Part shown: piece after piece, positions 1 to 8,247 of the stretch | Numbering within the stretch: the first letter of the stretch is position 1 | How the letters are laid out: every line of letters starts with the position of its first letter | Assembly (NCBI RefSeq): GCF_035978755.1 | Contig: NZ_CP108414.1 | Coordinates: 1,302,001 to 1,366,000, forward strand | Direction of reading: 5' to 3' | Source of the DNA: Streptomyces sp. NBC_01298 | GTDB taxonomy: Bacteria; Actinomycetota; Actinomycetes; Streptomycetales; Streptomycetaceae | DNA: 64,000 nucleotides | Position numbers and translations under genes: made by a program | Notes under the pieces: model-generated | What the model was told of the DNA's origin: nothing | Seen by the model: only the letters and a program-made list of their open reading frames with translations | Database searches by the model: none

Positions 1-171
1 TTCCAGGTACTCGGGGAAGCTGGCGATGATCCGGCCTGCCAGGGAGATGTCACGGGTCTCGACATTCACACCGGCCGTCGACGCGTACGCCTGGATCACA
101 GGCAGGAACGAATACGTCGCGAGGGCCGGGGCCTCGTCAGTGTGCGTGTAGATGATGGTCGAGTCAGTCAC
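1..171 (-). CDS. icd: NADP-dependent isocitrate dehydrogenase, monomeric type (N-terminus only)
   Basis: Only the first 57 codons are inside the window; the gene runs off the left edge. The fragment begins [17 protein letters not shown] and continues through [18 protein letters not shown], which is the characteristic opening of the large monomeric isocitrate dehydrogenases of actinomycetes. The enzyme oxidatively decarboxylates isocitrate to 2-oxoglutarate in the cytoplasmic TCA cycle. The start is GTG at 171, because a GGAG-containing ribosome site lies just upstream and the similarity begins there. A 24-base imperfect palindrome about 45-70 bases upstream (218-241) may be a TamR-type operator. 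Confidence 0.9.
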   Translation of the reverse strand, partial: MTDSTIIYTHTDEAPALATYSFLPVIQAYASTAGVNVETRDISLAGRIIASFPEYLE

Positions 172-217
172 CGGATGCTCCGCTCCACAGTCTGCGTCTC
201 TCGTCTGCAACATTGCT

Positions 218-241
218 CGACATCAAGATATCTCGTGATCG
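218..241 (-). promoter_or_regulatory. Imperfect palindrome upstream of icd, possible TamR-type operator
   Basis: The sequence is an imperfect dyad centred on GATATC. The left arm CGACATCAAGAT and the right arm ATCTCGTGATCG match their ideal reverse complements at 8 of 12 positions. From memory, the MarR-family regulator TamR of Streptomyces binds a palindrome of this type near genes of the citrate/isocitrate segment of the TCA cycle. The assignment to TamR is inference. Confidence 0.4.
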
Positions 242-321
242 GGCCGGTCTGGACAGCCCCCCGGCGCAAGGTCGGAGGAGACGCGCGTCACGCGGGGCGC
301 CGGGGGAGGCCCCGAACGCCG

Positions 322-359
322 AAAACGCCGCCACCGGCTGTTTCCAGCCAGGGGCGGCG
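322..359 (-). terminator. Intrinsic terminator after the DUF805 gene
   Basis: Read on the minus strand, a hairpin with outer stem CGCCGCC/GGCGGCG and inner stem GGCTG/CAGCC is followed directly by TTTTC. It lies about 30 bases past the stop of the DUF805 gene. Confidence 0.75.
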
Positions 360-387
360 CTCGGGCGCTACGGATTCACGGACCCGC

Positions 388-741
388 TCAGGCGTGGACG
401 GCCTTCGGGCTCGGGCCGTACTGGTTCGGGCCGGGGGTCCCCTCGGTGGCCATGAGCACGATGGCCCAGATCCAGCCGACGAAGGGGATGATGCCGACCA
501 GGATCCACCAACCGGACTTGCCCTGGTCGTGGAGGCGGCGCACGCCCACCCCGAGCGTGGGGAGGAAGAGGCCGAGAGCGAGCAGCGAGTACAGCAGCGG
601 GTAGGTGCCGAGCGCGAAGTCGACGACGATGGCGACGATCAGCAGCGCCACGTAGATCAGCGTGTACATCCAGTATTCCTGGCGCCGGGCGCGACCGTTG
701 AAGTCGACGTACCGCTTGACGACATCGGTGAAGTAGTGCAT
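388..741 (-). CDS. DUF805 family membrane protein
   Basis: A 117-residue protein starting MHYFTDVVKRYVDFNGRARRQ. The opening FNGRARRQEYW, the conserved GVRRLHD in the middle and the closing GPNQYGP are hallmarks of DUF805 (YhaH-like) inner-membrane proteins. Hydrophobic segments at about residues 26-45, 47-68 and 82-103 predict three membrane passes. The function of the family is unknown. The ATG at 741 is preferred over an earlier in-frame start because the family similarity begins there and a G-rich ribosome site precedes it. An intrinsic terminator follows at once, so the gene is probably monocistronic. The 271 bases between it and the divergent epimerase gene hold no gene; the only structure seen is a short inverted repeat GGGGCA-N7-TGCCCC at 790-808. 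Confidence 0.85.
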   Translation of the reverse strand: MHYFTDVVKRYVDFNGRARRQEYWMYTLIYVALLIVAIVVDFALGTYPLLYSLLALGLFLPTLGVGVRRLHDQGKSGWWILVGIIPFVGWIWAIVLMATEGTPGPNQYGPSPKAVHA

Positions 742-1012
742 GGGTCCCCCCAGAGGACGACGTTCCGGCCCACCCGGACGGAGCAAGCCGGGGCAGAACT
801 TATGCCCCGCTTACGTCGCGGTCAAGCCATTTGGCGAGGCACCAAAAAGGTTACTTTTCGCCGCTCGGCGGCTCAAACACACCAGTACCGGACGCAACTT
901 GGGACCCCTTGCCCCCACGCGCTCACCGCCCGTGACGAAATGACCTGACGGAAGTCTTACGGCGGGGCGTGGGAGCCCCCGGCCCGCCCCGGCGGTCCGT
1001 AACGTCCCGGTC

Positions 1013-2017
1013 ATGCGCGTACTCGTCACCGGCGGATCCGGGTTCATCGGCTCCCACATCGTTACCACTCTGCGCCTCCACGGCCACGACCCCCTCGTCC
1101 TGGACCTCGTCCCCCCGCCGAACGGTGGCGAGTTCGTACGGGCCGACGTCCGCGAACCCGAGGCGGTGCGCAGGGCCCTGCGCGGGGTGGACTCCGTCTG
1201 CCACCAGGCCGCGATGGTCGGCCTCGGCAAGGACTTCGCGGACGCCCCGGCGTACGTCTCCCACAACGACCTCGGCACGGCGGTGCTGCTCGCCGCCATG
1301 GCGGACGGCGGGGTCCGGGACCTGGTCCTCGCCGGCTCGATGGTGGTCTACGGGGAGGGCCGCTACGAGTGCCCCCGCCACGGGGTGGTCCGCCCGGGCC
1401 CGCGCCGCGCCGCCGACCTGGCCGCGGGCCGCTTCGAACCGCACTGCCCCACCTGCGACTCGGAGCTGGCGCCGGGGCTGGTGGCCGAGGACGCCCCGAC
1501 GGATCCGCGCAACGTGTACGCGACCACGAAGCTGGCCCAGGAACACCTGGCGGCCTCCTGGGCCCGGTGCGTGGACGGCCGGGCGGTGTCGCTGCGCTAC
1601 CACAACGTGTACGGCCCGGGAATGCCGCGCGACACCCCGTACGCGGGCGTGGCCTCCTTCTTCCGCTCCTCGCTGGCGCGGGGCGAGGCCCCGCAGGTGT
1701 ACGAGGACGGCGGCCAGCGGCGGGACTTCGTCCACGTGACGGACGTCGCGGAGGCCAACGCCCTGGCCCTGGAGGCCTCGACACCGCCCGGCGTGTGCAC
1801 CGCGTACAACGCCGGCAGCGGAACCCCGCACACGGTCGGCGAGATGGCCACCGCCCTGGCCGCGGCCCACGGTGGCCCCGCGCCCGTCGTCACCGGCGAA
1901 TTCCGCCTCGGCGACGTCCGCCACATCACGGCCGACTCCCACCGCCTGCGCACGGACCTGGGCTGGCGGCCGGAGACGGACTTCGCCACGGGCATGCGGG
2001 ACTTCGCCCACGCCTAG
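1013..2017 (+). CDS. NAD-dependent sugar-nucleotide epimerase/dehydratase (extended SDR)
   Basis: A 334-residue extended short-chain dehydrogenase. The N-terminal Rossmann motif is GGSGFIGSH (residues 7-15), and the catalytic YxxxK is Y169-ATT-K173, preceded by the GSMVVYG strand that carries the active-site serine region. Between the two lies a roughly 35-residue insertion with Cys120, His123, Cys145 and Cys148 (CPRH ... HCPTC). From memory, this looks like the cysteine-bearing insertion of dTDP-L-rhamnose 4-epimerase-type enzymes and may bind zinc. The likely reaction is epimerisation of a nucleotide sugar for a cell-envelope glycan. It precedes the two-component system and glycosyltransferases and may supply their sugar donor. 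The exact substrate cannot be read from sequence. Confidence 0.85.
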   Translation: MRVLVTGGSGFIGSHIVTTLRLHGHDPLVLDLVPPPNGGEFVRADVREPEAVRRALRGVDSVCHQAAMVGLGKDFADAPAYVSHNDLGTAVLLAAMADGGVRDLVLAGSMVVYGEGRYECPRHGVVRPGPRRAADLAAGRFEPHCPTCDSELAPGLVAEDAPTDPRNVYATTKLAQEHLAASWARCVDGRAVSLRYHNVYGPGMPRDTPYAGVASFFRSSLARGEAPQVYEDGGQRRDFVHVTDVAEANALALEASTPPGVCTAYNAGSGTPHTVGEMATALAAAHGGPAPVVTGEFRLGDVRHITADSHRLRTDLGWRPETDFATGMRDFAHA

Positions 2018-2084
2018 GTTCGTCCCACGGCCGCGCCCGTTCAGGCGGACGCCGGCCACATCCGGGCGGGCTCCGGCCACATCC

Positions 2085-2197
2085 AGCCCCGCCGGCGTTC
2101 GAGGCGCGGGGGTCCGGGGCCGGCCCCCGGCAACGGCGCCGCACCCCACCCACGGCGGGCGCCACCCTCCGGCCCCGCAGGCGTTCGAAGCGCGGGG
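2085..2197. repeat. Two copies of a GC-rich Streptomyces intergenic repeat
   Basis: Two related 27-base copies lie at 2085-2111 and 2171-2197. Each has the form GCCCCGC-N-GGCGTTCGA-N-GCGCGGGG, with complementary ends that can fold. Similar short repeats are scattered between genes in many Streptomyces genomes (from memory). They lie between the stops of two convergent genes and may also serve as a bidirectional terminator. Confidence 0.6.
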
Positions 2198-2227
2198 CTG
2201 GAGGCGGCGCCCCGACCCCGGCCGGGC

Positions 2228-3403
2228 TCAGGCCGGCAGCGGCAGGGTCACCTCGAACCGGCACCCTCCGGGAACGTTCCGTACCGCCGCCCGCCCCGCG
2301 TGGGCCTCCACGATGCCCCGTACGATCGCCAGCCCCAGCCCCGCCCCCGCCGGAGGCGCCGGCACCGATGCCACTCCCGCCGAGGCCACTCCCGCCGACG
2401 CCACCCCCGCCGGAGGCGTCCGCGCCTGCGTGCCCCGCCAGCCCGTGTCGAAGACCCGCGGCAGGTCCTCCGCCGGGATGCCGCCGCAGCCGTCCGTCAC
2501 CGAGACGACCACCGCTCCCCCGCCGTCCCGCACCGAAGCCGCGATCGCCACCGTGCCGTCCACCGGCGTGTGCCGGATCGCGTTGATCAGCAGGTTGGCC
2601 AGGACCCGGGTCATCTCCTTGCCGTCCACCTCCACCGGCACCCGGTCCACCGCTCCGCCGTCGAGCCGCACCCCGCGCTCCCGCGCCAGCGGATGCACCC
2701 CGGACAGCGCGTCTCCGACCAGGTCGTACACGGACATCCGGCTCGGGCTCAGCGCCAGTGCCCCCGCGTGGATGCGGGACAGTTCGAAGAGGTCACCGAC
2801 CATGGAGTTCAGCCGGTCCACCTCGGTGCGGATCTGCCGGTGGTAGCGCGCCGGATCCTCCGCCATGCCGTCCTCCAGCGCCTCGGACATCGCCCGCAGC
2901 CCCGCCAGCGGGGTCCGCAGATCGTGCGAGATCCAGGCCACCAGCTCCCGCCGCGAGGTCTCCAGCGCCCGCTCCCGTTCCCGGGACACCGCCAGCTTCT
3001 CGCTCGTCGCCGCGAGCTCCCGCGACAGGGAGTCCAGTTCCGCCGTCGCGAGGCCCGGCGGCGCCGCGAAGCTGCCGCCGTCACCGAAGTTCCGTGCGGC
3101 CAGCGACAGGTCCCGGCTGCGGGCCACCACCCACCGCCCCAGCACCAGCGCCACGGCCAGCGAGACCACCGCCGCCATGGCAACGACCAGGGTGACGACC
3201 CCGAGGTCGTGCCGGGAGAGGAACATCGCCTGGGCCACGGCCAGCGTCCCGGCCAGCATGGCGGTGACCGTCACCGCGGCGATCACCGTCAGGGACACGG
3301 CCACCGAGCGGTGCCGCACCAGCCTGAGCACGAGCGCCCCGAGCGCCCCCGCGCACACGGCCCCGCCGAACGCGAACAGCGCGATGAGCAGTATGTCCTT
3401 CAT
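2228..3403 (-). CDS. Sensor histidine kinase (OmpR-class partner)
   Basis: A 391-residue membrane kinase. Four hydrophobic segments lie within residues 1-92, followed by a HAMP-like/coiled linker. The HisKA box is WISHDLRTP, with phospho-acceptor His160. The HATPase_c domain shows the N box (NLLINAIRHT), the G1 box (DGCGGIP) and a G2 box (GAGLGLAIVRGI). Between the F box and G2, in the flexible ATP lid, there is an Ala/Gly/Val repeat (AGVASAGVASAGVAS) encoded by near-identical DNA units, which looks like a recent expansion. The ATG at 3403 overlaps the stop of the response-regulator gene by four bases, so the two are co-translated. The pair probably controls the neighbouring glycosyltransferase units. 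Confidence 0.9.
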   Translation of the reverse strand: MKDILLIALFAFGGAVCAGALGALVLRLVRHRSVAVSLTVIAAVTVTAMLAGTLAVAQAMFLSRHDLGVVTLVVAMAAVVSLAVALVLGRWVVARSRDLSLAARNFGDGGSFAAPPGLATAELDSLSRELAATSEKLAVSRERERALETSRRELVAWISHDLRTPLAGLRAMSEALEDGMAEDPARYHRQIRTEVDRLNSMVGDLFELSRIHAGALALSPSRMSVYDLVGDALSGVHPLARERGVRLDGGAVDRVPVEVDGKEMTRVLANLLINAIRHTPVDGTVAIAASVRDGGGAVVVSVTDGCGGIPAEDLPRVFDTGWRGTQARTPPAGVASAGVASAGVASVPAPPAGAGLGLAIVRGIVEAHAGRAAVRNVPGGCRFEVTLPLPA

Positions 3404-4194
3404 GCCGCGGCCACCTCGCCCGGTTCGAAGCGGTAGCCGACGCCCCACACCGTCTGGATCAGCTTCGGCCTCCCCGGGTCCTCCTCGACCTTGGCGCGCA
3501 GGCGGCGTACGTGCACCGTCACCGTCGACAGGTCGCCGAAGTCCCAGCCCCACACCTCGCGCATCAGATCCTCCCGCCCGTGCGCCTGCCCGGGATGCCG
3601 CAGGAAGTGCGCCAGCAGATCGAACTCCCGCACTGTCAGCGCCAGTTCGCGGCCGTCCTTCGCCGCCCGGTGGGTGGCCGGATCGAGGGTGATCCCGGCG
3701 CCCGTGAGCCGGTCCCCTCCCCCGCCGGCCGCCGAGACGGCTTCGGCCCCGGCGGCCGCCGCGCGGCGCAGCACGGAGGCGACCCGCAGGACGAGCTCGC
3801 GCGGGCTGAAGGGTTTCGTGACGTAGTCGTCCGCGCCCAGTTCCAGTCCCGCGATCCGGTCGTCCTCGTCGCCGCGCGCGGTCAGCATGATCACGGGCAC
3901 CGGACCGTCCGCGCGGAGCCTGCGGCACACCTCCAGCCCGTCCAGACCCGGCAGCATGAGGTCCAGTACGACCAGGTCCGGCCGGATCAGCGCGGCGTGG
4001 GCGAGCGCCGCCCGACCGTCGGCGACGCTCTCCACCGTGTAGCCCGCGCGCCTCAGGTAGCCGGTGACGACCTCCGCCACCGTGGGGTCGTCGTCGACGA
4101 CCAGGATCCGGGCGGGCGCCTGCTCCGTACCGCCACCGCTGCCGATCCTGCCGCCGCTGCCGCTGCCGCTACCGTTCACGCCGTCACCGCTCAT
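3400..4194 (-). CDS. Response regulator, OmpR/PhoB family
   Basis: A 264-residue regulator. The receiver domain (about 28-145) has the acidic triad DDD near residue 34, phospho-acceptor Asp78 in VVLDLMLPG and Lys127 in the VTKPFSP loop. The C-terminal winged helix (about 165-258) ends in the typical TVWGVGYRFEP wing. A Gly/Ser-rich N-terminal extension (GSGSGSGG) and a Gly/Ala linker between the domains are coded by simple repeats. The gene is divergent from the GT2 operon. The 123-base gap between them contains an 18-base element that recurs, inverted, before the GT87 gene, and is a candidate operator for this regulator. Confidence 0.9.
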   Translation of the reverse strand: MSGDGVNGSGSGSGGRIGSGGGTEQAPARILVVDDDPTVAEVVTGYLRRAGYTVESVADGRAALAHAALIRPDLVVLDLMLPGLDGLEVCRRLRADGPVPVIMLTARGDEDDRIAGLELGADDYVTKPFSPRELVLRVASVLRRAAAAGAEAVSAAGGGGDRLTGAGITLDPATHRAAKDGRELALTVREFDLLAHFLRHPGQAHGREDLMREVWGWDFGDLSTVTVHVRRLRAKVEEDPGRPKLIQTVWGVGYRFEPGEVAAA

Positions 4195-4255
4195 ACCGTC
4201 CAGCCTCCCACCCCCGGGCTCCCTCCCGGACCCCGGATCGCGTCCGTGGGAGCGA

Positions 4256-4273
4256 CGTCCGCGTTTCGTAAGG
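4256..4273 (+). promoter_or_regulatory. Shared 18-base element, copy 1 (before the GT2 operon)
   Basis: The sequence is CGTCCGCGTTTCGTAAGG. Its exact reverse complement occurs at 9199-9216 before the GT87-like gene. This copy lies 44 bases before the GTG of the GT2 gene and 62 bases before the divergent response-regulator start. The conserved distance to start codons suggests an operator or promoter element. The bound protein is unknown; the adjacent two-component regulator is the obvious candidate. Confidence 0.6.
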
Positions 4274-4317
4274 AGTGCACGGCCCTTTTACGGGCCCCCG
4301 GTTCCTACGGTGAATCC

Positions 4318-5100
4318 GTGAGCGAAACCGTGACGGTAGACGTCGTACTTCCCTGTCTGAACGAGGCCGAGGCCCTGCCCTGGGTGCTCGCGCGCATTCC
4401 GGACGGCTGGCGGGCCCTGGTCGTGGACAACGGTTCCACCGACGGCTCCGCCGAGCTCGCGCGGAGCCTCGGCGCGACCGTGGTCACCGAGTCCCGGCGC
4501 GGTTTCGGCGCCGCCTGCCACGCCGGACTGCTCGCCTCCGAGGCGGACGTCGTCTGCTTCTGCGACTGCGACGCCTCGATGGACCCCGGGCTGCTGACCG
4601 GCTTCGTGGCGGCCGTCGCCGCGGGCGAGGCCGATCTGGTGCTCGGCCGGCGCCGTCCGCGGGGCCGCGGCGCCTGGCCCGCGCACGCCCGGGCCGGGAA
4701 CCTGGCGCTGGCCCGGCTGCTGCGCCGGCGGACCGGCCTGCGGCTGCGCGATCTGGGCCCGATGCGGGCCGCGCGACGGCAGGGCCTGCTCGGACTGGAC
4801 CTGTCGGACCGGCGCTCCGGCTACCCGCTGCAGATGGTGGTCCGGGCCGCGGACGCGGGATGGCGGGTCCGGGAGGTGGACGTGCCGTACCTGCCGCGCT
4901 CGGGGAAGTCGAAGGTGACGGGCACCTGGCGGGGCACCTGGCAGGCGGTGCGCGACATGAGCCGGGTCCTGGCGCAGCCGGCCGGCGGCCCGGCCTCCGA
5001 CGGTGCTGCCCCCGGCGGCACTACTCCCGACGGCACTGCTCCCGGCGGCCCGGCGGCCGGCCGGGCCGGTGCGGGCACGCCCTCCGGCGGTGCCCGATGA
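4318..5100 (+). CDS. Glycosyltransferase family 2 (dolichol/polyprenyl-phosphate sugar type)
   Basis: A 260-residue GT-A enzyme. It opens VDVVLPCLNEAEALPWV, followed by VVDNGSTDGS (nucleotide-binding Asp), the CDCDASMDP metal-binding region and a GSGYPLQMVV-like acceptor segment. There are no clear membrane spans, so it is a cytosolic, membrane-associated transferase. Enzymes of this type commonly attach a sugar to a polyprenyl phosphate. The C-terminus (about 225-260) is a Gly/Ala/Pro tail from simple repeats. The GTG at 4318 is chosen because the fold starts there; the longer upstream reading frame is antisense to the response regulator. It is the first gene of an operon whose members overlap by four bases. 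Confidence 0.88.
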   Translation: MSETVTVDVVLPCLNEAEALPWVLARIPDGWRALVVDNGSTDGSAELARSLGATVVTESRRGFGAACHAGLLASEADVVCFCDCDASMDPGLLTGFVAAVAAGEADLVLGRRRPRGRGAWPAHARAGNLALARLLRRRTGLRLRDLGPMRAARRQGLLGLDLSDRRSGYPLQMVVRAADAGWRVREVDVPYLPRSGKSKVTGTWRGTWQAVRDMSRVLAQPAGGPASDGAAPGGTTPDGTAPGGPAAGRAGAGTPSGGAR

Positions 5101-5735
5101 CCACGACCACCACCCTGCTGGTGATCGCGAAGGAGCCGGTCCCGGGACGGGTCAAGACCCGGCTCACCCCGCCGTTCACCCCGGCCGAGGCGGCCGCGCT
5201 GGCCGAGGCCTCGCTCGCCGACACGCTCGCCGCCGTGGCCGCGGCCCCCGCGCGGCGCCGGGTCCTGGTCCTGGAGGGCCGGCCCGGACCGTGGCTGCCG
5301 GCCGGCTTCGAGGTGGTCCCGCAGTGCGCCGGGAGCCTGGACCTGCGGCTCGCCGCCGCTTTCGGGGCCTGCGACGGGCCCGCGCTGCTGATCGGCATGG
5401 ACACCCCGCAGGTCACGCCGGAGCTGCTGGACGTCGACTGGTCGGCGTACGAGGCCTGGTTCGGGCCCGCCGTCGACGGCGGGTTCTGGGCGCTCGGACT
5501 GGCCGTCCCCGACCCGTCACTCCTGCGCGGGGTACCGATGTCGGTCCCCGAGACGGGCGCGGTCCAGTACGAACGGCTCCGCGCGGCCGGGCTGCGCACC
5601 GGGCGGCTGCCCGTCCTGCGCGACGTCGACACCGCCGGGGACGCCCGCCTGGTCGCCGCCGAGGCCCCGGCGGGGGCCTTCGCCGCCCGGCTGGCGGACT
5701 TCACCCGCCACCTCACCCGGCCGGTGCTGCGATGA
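5097..5735 (+). CDS. DUF2064 / TIGR04282-type glycosyltransferase (nucleotidyltransferase-like)
   Basis: A 212-residue protein with the N-terminal signature VIAKEPVPGRVKTRL and a second conserved block IGMDTPQV. These define the DUF2064/TIGR04282 family, which has a GT-A/CofC-like fold. GPAVDGGFWALGL matches the family's product-binding loop. The biochemical role is unknown. The family often sits beside GT2 enzymes and methyltransferases, as here. The ATG lies within the stop of the preceding gene (ATGA), indicating translational coupling. Confidence 0.85.
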   Translation: MTTTTTLLVIAKEPVPGRVKTRLTPPFTPAEAAALAEASLADTLAAVAAAPARRRVLVLEGRPGPWLPAGFEVVPQCAGSLDLRLAAAFGACDGPALLIGMDTPQVTPELLDVDWSAYEAWFGPAVDGGFWALGLAVPDPSLLRGVPMSVPETGAVQYERLRAAGLRTGRLPVLRDVDTAGDARLVAAEAPAGAFAARLADFTRHLTRPVLR

Positions 5736-6439
5736 CCACGCTCACCTCGGGCGGCGCCCGGGCCGGGGGTCCGGTCACCGCCTGGTCGGCCGATCCGTAC
5801 ACGGTGGCCCTGCGCCGCGGCCGCGGGCCGCTCTACCTGCGGCGGGGCGACGGATGGCTGCTCCCGCTGGACGTGGAGCGCTGGTGCGAGGCTCCGGACG
5901 GCCCCGACCGGACGGTGCTGGACCGCTGCCGGGGCGCCGTCCTGGACATCGGCTGCGGCCCCGGCCGGCTGGTCTGCGCGCTCGCCGCCCGCGGGCACCG
6001 GGCCCTCGGCATCGACGTCAGCCCGGAGGCGGTGGCCCGGACCGCCCGCACGGGCGGCGCCGCCCTGCACCGGTCGGTCTTCGACACCCTTCCGGGCGAA
6101 GGCCGTTGGGACACGGCCCTGCTCATCGACGGGAACATCGGCATCGGCGGGGACCCCGCCGCGCTGCTGCGCCGCACGGCCGAGGTGCTCGCGGTGACGG
6201 GCTCGCTGATCGTGGAGTGCGCGCAGGCGGAGGACGGGGCCGACGTCGACGAACGCTGCGAGGTCCGGGTGGCCGACGGCCGCGGCGGCCTCGGCGCCCC
6301 GTTCCCCTGGGCCCGCGTCGGCCGGGCGGCCCTGGCCCGGCACGCGGCGGCCGCGGACTGGGCCCCGTCCGCCCACTGGACGACGGCGGGCCGGTCCTTC
6401 ACCGTCCTGAAGCGGCGGGCCGGCCCTTCACCGTGCTGA
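5732..6439 (+). CDS. Class I SAM-dependent methyltransferase
   Basis: A 235-residue protein. Motif I is VLDIGCGPGRLVCAL, followed by the acidic end of strand 2 in GIDVS and an acidic-loop motif TALLIDGNIGIGGD. It is the third gene of the GT2 operon, joined to the DUF2064 gene by an ATGA overlap, so it probably modifies the product made by its neighbours. The substrate is not visible. Its 3' end overlaps the convergent GNAT gene by 12 bases. Confidence 0.85.
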   Translation: MTTLTSGGARAGGPVTAWSADPYTVALRRGRGPLYLRRGDGWLLPLDVERWCEAPDGPDRTVLDRCRGAVLDIGCGPGRLVCALAARGHRALGIDVSPEAVARTARTGGAALHRSVFDTLPGEGRWDTALLIDGNIGIGGDPAALLRRTAEVLAVTGSLIVECAQAEDGADVDERCEVRVADGRGGLGAPFPWARVGRAALARHAAAADWAPSAHWTTAGRSFTVLKRRAGPSPC

Positions 6440-6982
6440 CCTCGGCGCGGGCGAAGACCACACGCCGAACCACTGCTCCGCGCCGAACTCCTCGAACCGC
6501 TCCACCTCGGTGAACCCCAGCTTCGCCGCGAGGCGCATCGCGCGGTCGTTGGCGGTCTGCGTGCACAGCACGACCGGCTCACCGGGAATCGCGCCGGCGA
6601 CCCAGCCGAGCGCCGCGGCGCACGCCTCGGCGGCGTACCCGTGTCCCCAGGCCCCGGGGAGGAACATGTAGCCGAGTTCAGCCTCTCCGGCATCCGGCAG
6701 GAGGTGCCCCGGGCGCTCCGCGCCGCGCCGGTCGAGCGACACCGTGCCGATCATCGCTCCGTCGAGGTCGACCGCGAAGAGGCCGGGGCGCCGCCCGGGC
6801 ACCTCGGGCACGGCACGCTCGAGTTCCTCGCGCGGCAGCGGACCTCCGAGGTAGGTGCGCACGTCCGGCGAGGCGAACAGTTCGATGAACGCCGTCCGGT
6901 CCCGGGCCTCGGACTCGCGGAGCACGAGCCGTTCGGTCCGTATCGGGACGGGCGGCCAGGCCACGGGTCCGAGTTCGGTCAT
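6428..6982 (-). CDS. GNAT family N-acetyltransferase (RimJ/RimL-like)
   Basis: A 184-residue protein with an RTERLVLRESEARDRTAF opening, EAELGYMFLPGAWGHGYAAEA spanning the acetyl-CoA pyrophosphate-binding loop, and NDRAMRLAAKLGFTEVERF near the end. These are typical of RimJ/RimL-type acetyltransferases. The acceptor is unknown. The ATG at 6982 is preferred to an in-frame TTG three codons earlier. This gene, the serine hydrolase and the AraC gene separate the GT2 operon from the GT87 gene and may be later insertions. Confidence 0.85.
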   Translation of the reverse strand: MTELGPVAWPPVPIRTERLVLRESEARDRTAFIELFASPDVRTYLGGPLPREELERAVPEVPGRRPGLFAVDLDGAMIGTVSLDRRGAERPGHLLPDAGEAELGYMFLPGAWGHGYAAEACAAALGWVAGAIPGEPVVLCTQTANDRAMRLAAKLGFTEVERFEEFGAEQWFGVWSSPAPRSAR

Positions 6983-7021
6983 GCGGGGCAACCTATCGAA
7001 CAGCGTTGCCCCGTCGCTCCG

Positions 7022-8137
7022 TCAGCGCAGGCCCCCGTACGCGGCCATCACGATCTCCATGCCGCGGTCGTCCCGCCGGTGCTCCCGGTCGATCATCCGG
7101 TTCATGACGTAGGCCACGGTCATCCGGGCGTCGGGGTCGCTCACGACCAGCGATCCGCCCCAGCCGCCCCAGCCGAAGGTGTTGCCGAACTTCCCGAAGC
7201 CCGTAGTCCAGGACATCGGCGTCCCCAGCACGCGGTCCGTGCCGCCGAACACCTCCTGCCACGCGGGCTCGCACCCCCGGGGCGACAGCAGGCGCACGCC
7301 GGCGGCGGTTCCCCGGTTCGACAGCGCCGACTGGACCAGGGCGACGGAGCGGGCGTTGCCGTAGCCGTTCACCGCGGGGAGCCGCGCACGGCGCCAGGCC
7401 GGCGTGTTGACGTCCCTGACCCGGACGGCGACGCCGGTGTCCCCGCGGCGTGCGCCGTCCGGTCCGGGCGGCGCGGTGGCCGCGTACGCGTCGGTGAGCG
7501 ACGGCGGCGGGATCAGTGGTGCGACGCGGTGGTCGTGCTCCGCGGGGAGCCCGATGTGGAAGTCCGCGCCCAGCGGGCCGGCGACCTCCCGCGCGAAGAA
7601 CTCGCCGATGCCGAGCCCGGTGACGCGGCGGACGATCTCGCCGACGAGGAACCCGAAGGTGAGCGCGTGGTAGCCGGCGGCCGTTCCCGGTTCCCATGCG
7701 GGGGCCCGCGCGGCCAGCCCCGCCGTCACGCCCTCCCAGTCGTACAGCTCCGCTACCGCGTTCAGCCCGGGAAGGTCCGGCAGCCCCGCGGTGTGCGAGA
7801 GCACGTGCCGTACGAGCACGCCCTCCTTGCCCGCCGCGGCGAACTCGGGCCAGTGGGCGGCGACCGGCGCCGACAGGTCGAGGAGGCCCCGGTCGGCCAG
7901 GATCAGCGCGCACAGGGCCGTCATGTTCTTGGTCGTCGAGTTCACGCAGGTGAGGGTGGAGTCCTCCCACGCGACGGAGCGGTCCGCGTCGGCGTACCCG
8001 CCCCAGAGGTCGACCACCGGCTCGCCGTCGACGTAGACCGCCGCCGAGGCACCCACGTCGTCCTTGTCGAGCAGCCCCGCGAGTACCTCGTGGACCGCCC
8101 CGAACCGCGGCTCGCAATATCCCTTAATGTCGTTCAT
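7022..8137 (-). CDS. Serine hydrolase, beta-lactamase (class C/EstB-like) family
   Basis: A 371-residue protein of the beta-lactamase/DD-peptidase fold, as found in EstB-like esterases. The nucleophile motif SxxK is S-T-T-K in VNSTTKNM, followed by HTAGLP and the tyrosine-containing block GYHALTFGFLVGEIVRRVTG. The closing region shows FGWGGWGGS, corresponding to the third active-site element. There is no signal peptide after the ATG at 8137, so the enzyme is likely cytoplasmic and more probably an esterase or peptidase than a resistance enzyme. It is divergent from the AraC regulator gene, which may control it. Confidence 0.85.
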   Translation of the reverse strand: MNDIKGYCEPRFGAVHEVLAGLLDKDDVGASAAVYVDGEPVVDLWGGYADADRSVAWEDSTLTCVNSTTKNMTALCALILADRGLLDLSAPVAAHWPEFAAAGKEGVLVRHVLSHTAGLPDLPGLNAVAELYDWEGVTAGLAARAPAWEPGTAAGYHALTFGFLVGEIVRRVTGLGIGEFFAREVAGPLGADFHIGLPAEHDHRVAPLIPPPSLTDAYAATAPPGPDGARRGDTGVAVRVRDVNTPAWRRARLPAVNGYGNARSVALVQSALSNRGTAAGVRLLSPRGCEPAWQEVFGGTDRVLGTPMSWTTGFGKFGNTFGWGGWGGSLVVSDPDARMTVAYVMNRMIDREHRRDDRGMEIVMAAYGGLR

Positions 8138-8247
8138 GGGCACAAGCCTCGGGCGGCGCCGGGGTCTGCCGCCCGATACTTCCCGCACCGGATCTGTCGG
8201 GCGGGCACGACACGCCACCACAGGGCGGGCACGGAAGGGCGGGCGGC

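Noticed and set aside
7022..8137. The serine hydrolase as an antibiotic-resistance beta-lactamase
   Set aside because: It has no signal peptide and its EstB-like motifs fit an esterase or peptidase better.
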